Assembly: GCA_003695085.1 (NCBI GenBank)
Contig: RFIV01000288.1
Span: forward strand, 1 to 7,853
Reading direction: 5' to 3'
Source of the DNA: Gammaproteobacteria bacterium
Lineage (GTDB): Bacteria > Pseudomonadota > Gammaproteobacteria > Pseudomonadales > Oleiphilaceae
Length of the DNA stretch: 7,853 nt
Of this stretch, positions 1-5,572 are shown one piece after another. Within the stretch, counting starts at the first letter, position 1, and every line of letters begins with the position of its first letter. The notes under the pieces are model-generated. The model was not told the origin of the DNA. It worked only from the letters and a program-made list of their open reading frames with translations, and did not search any database. Made by a program: the position numbers and the translations under genes.

Positions 1-177
1 GTGCACTGGGCAGAGATGGAAAACTTCGGGATAGAGCGGCTGGTCAACCGCAACCCGGGCATCATCCGACAGGTGCTGATCAACGGCCGGCTGGCGGTGG
101 ATGACGGCGAGCTGACAGACGCGCCGGGACGCGAGACTGGCCTCGGAACTTTTTTGCCTGCAGGGGGAATTGCTTAG
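1..177 (+). CDS. C-terminal end of an amidohydrolase-like enzyme (partial)
   Basis: Frame 1 is open from the window edge to a TAG at 175-177, giving 58 residues, so the real start lies upstream; the GTG at position 1 is probably an internal valine codon. The peptide contains FGIERLVNR, then IIRQVLINGRLAVDDGELT, then a PGRE / GLGTFLP tail. A strand reading 'V-x-V-N-G-x-x-x-x-D-G-x-x-T' followed by a Gly-Arg turn is the usual last beta-strand and tail of the composite-domain amidohydrolases, such as the D-aminoacylase / N-acyl-D-amino-acid deacylase group. In that group the metal-binding and catalytic residues all lie earlier and are outside this window, so the substrate cannot be stated. The gene converges on the EAL gene with three bases between stops. 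The family call rests only on this C-terminal pattern. Confidence 0.6.
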   Translation: MHWAEMENFGIERLVNRNPGIIRQVLINGRLAVDDGELTDAPGRETGLGTFLPAGGIA

Positions 178-180
178 TGG

Positions 181-2829
181 CTAAACCGCGTCGGACGTAC
201 CAGACCGGGTCTGCCCGGTATAGCCTTGGGTGCCGGGAGTTGAGCGTCGCTGCCCGGCCAGCCAGCCGGACAGCTGATCAAACGGCAACGGCCGGCTGAA
301 GTGATAGCCCTGCAGATAGTCACTCCCCATATCACTCAGCAGGTCGCTGATGGCCTGGTTTTCCACGCCCTCGGCTACCACCTCAAACCCCAGGTCATGA
401 CACATGTTGATCATGGTGCGCACGATGATGAGATCTTCCGGATTTTGATCCAGCTTCATCACGAAGGAGCGGTCAATCTTCACTTCCCTTACCGGCAGGT
501 TGCGAATGTACGCGAAGGAGGAATACCCGGTACCAAAGTCGTCGATGGACAGGCGCACGCCCAGCGCATCGATTCTGTTCAGGACCGACAGGGCCCGTTC
601 CGGATCGGCCATCATGGCCGTTTCCGTGACTTCCAGCGTCAGCAGTTCAGCCGGGATATCCGTCTCCTCAAGCAGCGCTTCCAGCCTGTCCACAAAGTTG
701 CTTTCACGCAGGTTGACGGCGGAGACATTCACCGCCACTGAAAGCGGCAGGCCCTTGTCCATCATCTGCTCAATGTGGCGGGCCGCCCTACGCAGCACCC
801 ATTCTGTCAGCTCGCGGATGATGCCGGTTTTCTCTGCAATGGGGATGAATTCATCCGGTGGGATGAAGCCGAGCTCTTCATGGTGCCAGCGCAGCAATGC
901 CTCCAGACTGGAGAATGCGCCTGTACGCAGGCAGATCTTGGGTTGAAAATACAGCGACAGACGGTCCTGCTCTATGGCCTTGCGCAGCTCGCCCGCCAGG
1001 CGCAGACGTCGTGCGTTGTAGGGGTTGAGTGAATCAGAGTAGCAGGTGATGAGAGTGCCCTGCTTCGCGCCTACATCGACCGCGATTTGCGCGTGCCGGA
1101 TCAGGGTTGCGGCATCGTAAACAGGTTCGACCAACGCACTCAGGCCAGCCACGCCGCCGGCATCAATATTCAGGCCATTGAAATCGACCGGCTGCGCGGC
1201 CTGCTGCGCCAGTGTTTCGAAGTGCGCCAGAATGTCCGTGTTGGCCCCGCTGTCAAGCAGCACACCAAAGCTCACACCTTCCAGTGCGAACAGGCAATGC
1301 TTTGCCCCGCCTTCCTCTTCCAGTAACACGGCGCCGGGAATCTGCCGGGCCCGGTCATTGAGCGAACGGGCGATTTTCATCAGCAGCGCATCGGCCTGCA
1401 GGTGGCCCAGCGTCTTGTTCACCTCGTGGAAGCGGCGCAGGTGGATGACCCCCAGCATCAGCCGGCCGGGTTCAATGTCACGATCGAACAGCTGTTCGAA
1501 CCGGTTCTCGAAGAAGGTCCGATTGGGCAGACCCGTCAACGGGTGGTGGAGTGCGGCGTGCATCAGCCTGCGTTCTGCCAGCTCCCGTTGGCGGCTTTCT
1601 TCCAGAAGTTGTTGCTGTGCGCGAAAGCGCTGTTCACGCTCCGCGTTGAGGCGATCGGCCAGGGCCATGGACAGCAGCACCGCCTCGATGGCGGCACCGA
1701 ACTGGAGCCCATTCTCCGTCAGGAAATTGCGCGGCAACAGACCGATCTTGCTGAAAGCCAGCAGCAGTGCTGCGAGGGTAATGCAAAACCACGCCAGACT
1801 GTAGAAGCGGGCAATCGTATGCCCACGCGTCCACAGCATCGGGCCCGTCACCAGGCAGGCGGTGGATGTGGGAATCACCACGGCAAGTGAATACAGGATG
1901 GAGGGCTCGTAGGGCAGCACCAGACTCAGGCCCATGCCGATCCAGGACAGAACGGTCATCACCCGGAAGAAGCGGTCGGCAGCGGGCGCATGTTGGCGCG
2001 TGTTGAGAAAGCTGCGGGTAAACAACGAGGCAAAGAGGGTGATGCAGGGCACAAAGAAGAGCAGCATCTTATCCTGCGTGGCGGGTACTGACGCCCACAG
2101 GTACTGCGACGGCAGACCGTGAATGTGAAACTGCACCATCGCGAAACTGAACACGAAGGCGATATAGTACAGGTACACCCGCTCGCGCAGCGATACATAC
2201 AGGAACAGGTTGAACAGAATCATCACCAGCATCATGCCGTAATACAGGGCATTGCCCAGCACCCGCTCCTGATCGGCGACGAAGAAGGCGGTTTCCGAAG
2301 CCAGCGTCACCGGCACCTGATGGGAGCTTTGCGTACGCACGCGCAGCAGGATGGTAGCCTGCTGGCCCGGTGCCAGGGAGACCGGGAAGACGAAGTTGCG
2401 ATGCGCAATCGGGCGGTTGGCGAAGGGGCGGCGGTCCCCGGTTTCGTAGTGCACCTGAATCAGCCCGTCCGACAGCAGATAAAAATCCACCTCATCCAGC
2501 AGCGCATAGCCCACTTCAAGCAGTCGGTATTGTTGGGAAGGGCTGGTATTGGCGACATCCAGGCGATACCAGAAGGCCGAAGCCGTGTAACCGTGATTGG
2601 GAATGCGTGCAGTGCTGCGCTGCCAATCCTCGGCCCGGTCACCCGCCAGAAGATCCAGCGCGTTCAGTGATCCGGACGGATCTTCCAGGTAGTCCAGTCT
2701 CTCGCCGACTACCACCGGATCATTAATCTGGTTGAGCGCTACCACATCCGCACGGGCAGCGCAGGCGACCAGCCAGAGTACCGGCAGCCACAGCCACAGA
2801 GCCATCAGATGGGGCTTCTTGAACAACAC
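181..2829 (-). CDS. 7TMR-DISM membrane sensor with degenerate GGDEF and intact EAL c-di-GMP phosphodiesterase domain
   Basis: Likely an inner-membrane c-di-GMP phosphodiesterase (c-di-GMP to pGpG) controlled by a periplasmic signal. Counting from a more upstream in-frame GTG at 2955 (924 residues): signal peptide about 43-69 (FKKPHL, a Leu/Trp-rich core, then ARA before Asp70); extracytoplasmic 7TMR-DISMED2-like beta domain about 75-225; seven hydrophobic helices about 233-433; a charged coiled coil 434-466; a GGDEF-type fold about 467-645; EAL domain about 650-898. The GGDEF site reads EGVSF at 559-563, so the catalytic acids are missing and cyclase activity is unlikely. The EAL domain keeps EALLRW (685-690), NVSAVNL, the ExTE motif EVTET (775-779), DDFGTGYSS (805-813), KIDRSF, AEGVEN and QGYHFSRPL, the expected metal-binding and catalytic set. 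I prefer the GTG at 2829 (882 residues): it has AAGAGGT nine bases upstream and puts KK at the head of the signal peptide. ATG 2805 and GTG 2955 are alternatives. The ligand is unknown. Confidence 0.9.
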   Translation of the reverse strand: MLFKKPHLMALWLWLPVLWLVACAARADVVALNQINDPVVVGERLDYLEDPSGSLNALDLLAGDRAEDWQRSTARIPNHGYTASAFWYRLDVANTSPSQQYRLLEVGYALLDEVDFYLLSDGLIQVHYETGDRRPFANRPIAHRNFVFPVSLAPGQQATILLRVRTQSSHQVPVTLASETAFFVADQERVLGNALYYGMMLVMILFNLFLYVSLRERVYLYYIAFVFSFAMVQFHIHGLPSQYLWASVPATQDKMLLFFVPCITLFASLFTRSFLNTRQHAPAADRFFRVMTVLSWIGMGLSLVLPYEPSILYSLAVVIPTSTACLVTGPMLWTRGHTIARFYSLAWFCITLAALLLAFSKIGLLPRNFLTENGLQFGAAIEAVLLSMALADRLNAEREQRFRAQQQLLEESRQRELAERRLMHAALHHPLTGLPNRTFFENRFEQLFDRDIEPGRLMLGVIHLRRFHEVNKTLGHLQADALLMKIARSLNDRARQIPGAVLLEEEGGAKHCLFALEGVSFGVLLDSGANTDILAHFETLAQQAAQPVDFNGLNIDAGGVAGLSALVEPVYDAATLIRHAQIAVDVGAKQGTLITCYSDSLNPYNARRLRLAGELRKAIEQDRLSLYFQPKICLRTGAFSSLEALLRWHHEELGFIPPDEFIPIAEKTGIIRELTEWVLRRAARHIEQMMDKGLPLSVAVNVSAVNLRESNFVDRLEALLEETDIPAELLTLEVTETAMMADPERALSVLNRIDALGVRLSIDDFGTGYSSFAYIRNLPVREVKIDRSFVMKLDQNPEDLIIVRTMINMCHDLGFEVVAEGVENQAISDLLSDMGSDYLQGYHFSRPLPFDQLSGWLAGQRRSTPGTQGYTGQTRSGTSDAV
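204..219 (-). repeat. GC-rich inverted repeat in the 3' end of the EAL gene
   Basis: ACCGGG (204-209) and CCCGGT (214-219) form a perfect six-pair stem around the tetraloop TCTG. It lies just inside the EAL gene's stop codon and just beyond the convergent amidohydrolase stop, where a shared or bidirectional terminator would be expected. There is no T-run directly after the stem on either strand, so it is not a canonical intrinsic terminator. It could slow or protect the 3' ends of the converging transcripts, or be chance in GC-rich DNA. Confidence 0.3.
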
Positions 2830-2844
2830 CTTGAAGGACCTCTT
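2827..2844 (-). promoter_or_regulatory. Candidate ribosome binding site and GTG start of the EAL gene
   Basis: Read on the minus strand, AAGAGGT (2844-2838) is followed by nine bases and then GTG (2829-2827). The motif is close to the Shine-Dalgarno consensus and better placed than anything I see before the ATG at 2805 or the GTG at 2955. Starting here gives an n-region MLFKKPHL before the hydrophobic core of the signal peptide. Starting at 2955 would place about 42 mostly polar residues in front of that core, which is unusual for a signal peptide. Confidence 0.45.
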
Positions 2845-2982
2845 GCACGCACAGGTTCTTTTATCGTTATCGGGAACCTGCTCCCGCAGTCCTTTGCATG
2901 CCGGGTTCACCTTCGCTCCGGCCAAAACCGGTGCCTGCCCGAAATGACTGGGCACTGTTTAATAGATAAGCAGATGCGCGCA
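2830..2982. other. Intergenic segment upstream of the EAL gene
   Basis: These 153 bases separate the EAL start chosen here from the stop codon of the small membrane protein gene; both genes point left. The most AT-rich part is about 2957-2970 (minus strand TTATCTATTAAA), the likeliest place for a promoter for the EAL gene, but I find no pair of -35 and -10 boxes with good spacing. A 10-base palindrome, ATGCGCGCAT (2974-2983), is flanked by GATAA and TTATC arms, so a weak hairpin can form at the 3' end of the upstream gene. There is no T-run after it. Co-transcription of the two minus-strand genes is therefore possible. Confidence 0.35.
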
Positions 2983-3483
2983 TTATCGTCCAGTCGGGGC
3001 GGGTGACGTTTGGTTACTGAGTTTTGCGAGCCAAGTTCGATACTGCCCCCAGTCCATGGCCAACAAGACACCGAAACAAAAGAGCCCGAAGGCGAAAGAA
3101 AAAATGATGGCTGAGCACCGGATACCAAGGTCGGTCATGAATCTACCCGGGTCGGTCGGATCATAGCGTACGGTGACACGCTCACCGACTGTTGGGATTT
3201 CCGTGCCGGAGGCATCAGAGAGGACATGATGCACACGATGATTGCTGTCTCTGAAGGCAATCACGCGCGCGTAGAAGTATTCGTTTGTGCTATGCGTGGT
3301 GGAGCTCTTGCGAACGGAACCCTTGCGATCGGAGCGTTTGTAGCCTACCACAATGCCCTCGGTCGTCTTGGCGATGGCCAGAAAACTGTGCAGTTCCCGC
3401 AGCTCAGAGACACCGAATCCAATCAGTGTGATGGCAATCAGCAGTGTCTGCAGCCGAATGTAGATCATCCCGATCCGTTTCAT
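2983..3483 (-). CDS. Small two-helix membrane protein, DUF3592-like
   Basis: A 166-residue protein of unknown function. It has an N-terminal hydrophobic helix at about 10-28, a beta-rich middle of about 40-118, and a second hydrophobic helix at about 121-143, then a short polar tail. The middle runs AKTTEGIVVGY, later YFYARVIAF, then PTVGERVTVRYDPTDPGRF. An opening 'T-x-G-x-V-x-x-x' strand and a 'V-G-x-x-V-x-V-x-Y-x-P-x-x-P' turn between two membrane helices is the pattern of the DUF3592 family. I chose the ATG at 3483 because AGGGA lies about nine bases upstream and it leads straight into the first helix; an in-frame start 20 codons further up (3543) would add a polar tail with no visible ribosome site. 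Hand counts of four 60-base lines give about 52% GC, below both flanks. It is divergent from the SMC operon, and I see nothing linking it functionally. Confidence 0.72.
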   Translation of the reverse strand: MKRIGMIYIRLQTLLIAITLIGFGVSELRELHSFLAIAKTTEGIVVGYKRSDRKGSVRKSSTTHSTNEYFYARVIAFRDSNHRVHHVLSDASGTEIPTVGERVTVRYDPTDPGRFMTDLGIRCSAIIFSFAFGLFCFGVLLAMDWGQYRTWLAKLSNQTSPAPTGR

Positions 3484-3734
3484 GAGTTCTTTCCCTGAAA
3501 ATGTGTTCCTCACTGGCGTGGCCAAGTCTGGTAAGCTTAGCACGAGTATCTTGCCGGATCATCACCCGGCATCTGGCAATAACACATGAGCCTGAGCCCC
3601 CTCTTTTATACCCGCTCTTCGGGCTCATTTCTGGATTGGACAGGGCTGCTCTGGCATCGGCTATTGTCGTACGTTATGCTGGGCAGAATGTGACATGTAC
3701 GCAGTTTGGCAGACCCGGCAGACATCAACCCCGC
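3484..3734. promoter_or_regulatory. Divergent intergenic region between the DUF3592-like gene and the SMC operon
   Basis: The two genes leave this 251-base stretch in opposite directions, so it should hold both promoters. For the operon, the best pair I find is CTGGCA (3651-3656) and TATGCT (3675-3680), 18 bases apart, four of six matches each; this is weak. A perfect inverted repeat TGCCGG (3552-3557) / CCGGCA (3566-3571) with an eight-base spacer sits near the middle and could be an operator or a leader hairpin. A looser pair GAGCCC (3594-3599) / GGGCTC (3621-3626) follows. The operon's reading frame stays open leftwards through this region to 3501, so the N-terminus of its first protein is uncertain. 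Confidence 0.4.
3552..3571. repeat. Perfect inverted repeat TGCCGG-N8-CCGGCA
   Basis: Six-base arms at 3552-3557 and 3566-3571 surround ATCATCAC. The repeat is about 70 bases upstream of the DUF3592-like start and about 160 bases upstream of the operon's chosen start. The dyad shape and position between divergent genes fit a regulator-binding site. A short hairpin in the leader of the minus-strand gene is the alternative. No regulator gene is next to it. Confidence 0.3.
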
Positions 3735-4991
3735 ATGACCCATCCCAAGAGCCTGATCTTTCAGCTTCACAAGCACTGGGAAGTGGTGGAGGCGCTTGTG
3801 CGTGCGGCGCGTGAATACCCGGCCTTCAGAACGGAACAGGTGCTGGCAGTGGCAGGCCGGGTTCAGCCGGGGCTGGATCAGGCGGCGCGTGAAGAGGTCG
3901 TCCGCAGCCTGCTGCGTGCGGAGATCCTTCAGGCACAGCCGCGAACGGATGATCTGCTCATCAATCCGCTGGTCGTGGATTTTGTCCGCGGGCTGACCCG
4001 GGAGCATGAACTGGGGCTGGCTTCGGTGCTCAGGGCCCGCATTGATGGTATGCGCGAGGCCCTGCAGGCCATGAACGAAGGGCTGGACCGGGCCGACAAC
4101 GATCGTGTTCGTCAGGCCGCGGGGTGGCTGGCCGAGTTGATCCGGCAAATACGCCTGCAACTGGAGAATGACAAGCAGGCGATCATGCAGATTGCCGAGG
4201 ATGCCAAGTCGGCCGACAGCCAGATCCCGCTCAGGCACCGGTACCGGCGTGTGCTGGAGGCGTATGATCAGTATATCGAGCCCATGAATCAGCTCATGGA
4301 TACGGGGCCACAGGGGGTTTTCCGTCATCACCTGGAGGCGGTGGAAGCAACGCTGGACCGTGTCCTCGACTGGTATATCGCTCAGGGCGCCCTGTATTCT
4401 CACAGGCTTCAGATCCGTCAGGTGTCCTATCAGGCCAAGGCTCTGCGCAGGGAGGGGCGCCTGATCGCCCAGCAATGTGCGGATACGCTCTTTCCGTTGC
4501 GCGAAGAGGTGCGCCAGAACGACGCGCTGGCTTCTGCGGTCAGCGGCATGTTGGGCGAGGTACGCAGAAAGGGATTGCGCCGTGCGCTGGCCCGGCGCGC
4601 AGACGTTTCATCCTTGCCGGTCTGGTACTCGGAGCGGGGCACCCGCATCAGTGCGGGCGATGAAATCCGAGAAGTCATGGCCCGGGCGCTGGCCTTCGAA
4701 CCGGCCCCGGCCGTCTTTTCGGAGGACGTCGAACCAAGTGACCTGCCCCTGCCCGAGCGCGTGGATGAGCAGGCCCTGAGACGGGCACTTCTCGCATCCC
4801 TGCCGGTGGACGATCTGCTTGCGTGGTTGCGTAATCGCTGCCCCGGAGTGTCCGATGCAACGCTGCTACGTCTCTGTCATGACCTGTCCCGTGATGAAAC
4901 CTGGCAGGTGCGTTATGCCGGGACGCGGGACACCATCACCCTGGAAAAGATACGCGTCACACACCATCCCTGGAGTCTGCACGAATCATGA
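3735..4991 (+). CDS. mksF: Kleisin-like subunit of an MukBEF-related SMC complex (MksF/JetA-like)
   Basis: First gene of the SMC operon, 418 residues, soluble and mostly helical. In MukBEF, MksBEF and Wadjet complexes this subunit is the kleisin that bridges the two SMC heads and binds the small MukE-like partner. Visible layout: an N-terminal helix-rich winged-helix-like part of about 1-90 (FQLHKHWEVVEALV; a second helix-turn-helix ending RAEILQ); a long helical middle of about 90-290 with heptad-like stretches; a linker of about 320-345 rich in Pro and acidic residues; and a C-terminal domain of about 345-418 ending TLEKIRV, a likely second winged helix. I assign it mainly from its position and fold pattern beside the MksE- and MksB-like genes, not from a diagnostic motif. 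It does not resemble the DUF3375 JetA type I recall. The ATG at 3735 starts the conserved-looking part but has no clear ribosome site; the GTG at 3690 (15 residues longer) is the alternative. Its stop overlaps the next start by ATGA. Confidence 0.75.
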   Translation: MTHPKSLIFQLHKHWEVVEALVRAAREYPAFRTEQVLAVAGRVQPGLDQAAREEVVRSLLRAEILQAQPRTDDLLINPLVVDFVRGLTREHELGLASVLRARIDGMREALQAMNEGLDRADNDRVRQAAGWLAELIRQIRLQLENDKQAIMQIAEDAKSADSQIPLRHRYRRVLEAYDQYIEPMNQLMDTGPQGVFRHHLEAVEATLDRVLDWYIAQGALYSHRLQIRQVSYQAKALRREGRLIAQQCADTLFPLREEVRQNDALASAVSGMLGEVRRKGLRRALARRADVSSLPVWYSERGTRISAGDEIREVMARALAFEPAPAVFSEDVEPSDLPLPERVDEQALRRALLASLPVDDLLAWLRNRCPGVSDATLLRLCHDLSRDETWQVRYAGTRDTITLEKIRVTHHPWSLHES

Positions 4992-5572
4992 CCCATACCC
5001 TGCAGCTGGATACAGAAGCGGTGCCTCATCTTGCGGAGCTGTTCCGGGCCCTGCTCAGTGGCCGGCACATCAACCGGGCGGCCGAGCCGGAGCTCTGGGC
5101 CGAACTGGAGCAGCATCAGGAGCGCCTGATTCGGCTCTTTGGCGCGCTGGGCTTTGATCTGCGTGTGGATGGCCGGGGATTCTGCTGGTTCCATACCGAG
5201 GCAGCGTCCAGCACCCTGAACAAGACCAGCCGCCAGTTTGCGTTGCTGTTCATGATTATTTTTGATTTTCAGGCGGACGCTGGCCTGTCGCTCCATGACT
5301 TTCAGCGCTGGCGGATTGGTCCCCCACTGCTGGAGGAAATTGACGGCAAGTACCGCGATCTGCTCAGTGCCGAGGAGCTGGATACTCAGGCGCTGGCGAG
5401 CCTGATGGACCGGGCCGAACGACTGGGCTTTGTGCGCAAGGATCAGCATGGCTGGCGGCTGCTGCCCGCAGTCAGTCGCTATCTGGATCATTTTCAGGCG
5501 CTGGCGCGGTCCGGTGCGTCGGCCCCCGGGCTCATGGACGACGCAGATCCCGGTGAGGAGGAGGGAGAATGA
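4988..5572 (+). CDS. mksE: MukE-like small subunit of the SMC complex (MksE/JetB-like)
   Basis: Second gene of the operon, 194 residues. In this family the small subunit is made of winged helices, dimerises, and holds the kleisin and DNA near the SMC heads. Visible features: an N-terminal helical part AVPHLAELFRALLSGRHINR (11-30), a helix-then-strand LIRLFGALGFDLRVDGRGFCWF (47-68) matching a winged helix and its wing, a hydrophobic helix RQFALLFMIIFDFQ (82-95), and a second helix-turn-helix LMDRAERLGFVRKDQHGWRLLPAV (139-162) in which the last part reads as a wing. The tail of about 183-194 is strongly acidic. The ATG overlaps the previous stop and the TGA overlaps the next ATG, so all three products are probably translationally coupled, as expected for subunits of one complex. 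Length and order (large kleisin, then this, then the ATPase) fit MksE or JetB. Confidence 0.78.
   Translation: MTHTLQLDTEAVPHLAELFRALLSGRHINRAAEPELWAELEQHQERLIRLFGALGFDLRVDGRGFCWFHTEAASSTLNKTSRQFALLFMIIFDFQADAGLSLHDFQRWRIGPPLLEEIDGKYRDLLSAEELDTQALASLMDRAERLGFVRKDQHGWRLLPAVSRYLDHFQALARSGASAPGLMDDADPGEEEGE
5555..5571 (+). promoter_or_regulatory. Strong ribosome binding site inside the mksE end for the SMC gene
   Basis: A GAGGAGGAGGG purine run at 5555-5565 lies just before the ATG at 5569-5571. It offers two AGGAGG registers, seven and four bases from the start. It also encodes the acidic C-terminal Glu run of the upstream protein. Together with the ATGA overlap this fixes the start of the SMC-like gene and suggests robust independent re-initiation there. 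Confidence 0.75.

Noticed and set aside
301..2726. Several plus-strand open frames of 70-210 codons across the EAL gene
   Set aside because: They overlap recognised 7TM, GGDEF and EAL motifs read from the other strand, and their translations show no domain.
2974..2983. ATGCGCGCAT palindrome as a regulator site or terminator
   Set aside because: The core is an alternating GC palindrome of low information, no T-run follows, and it overlaps the stop codon of the small membrane protein gene.
3594..3626. Inverted repeat GAGCCC / GGGCTC as a terminator
   Set aside because: The loop is 21 bases, no T-run follows, and neither strand has a gene ending here.
3606..4475. Long open frame on the minus strand opposite the kleisin-like gene (289 codons)
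   Set aside because: It is antisense to a gene supported by operon coupling, has no family resemblance and no ribosome site that I see; long antisense frames are common in GC-rich genes.
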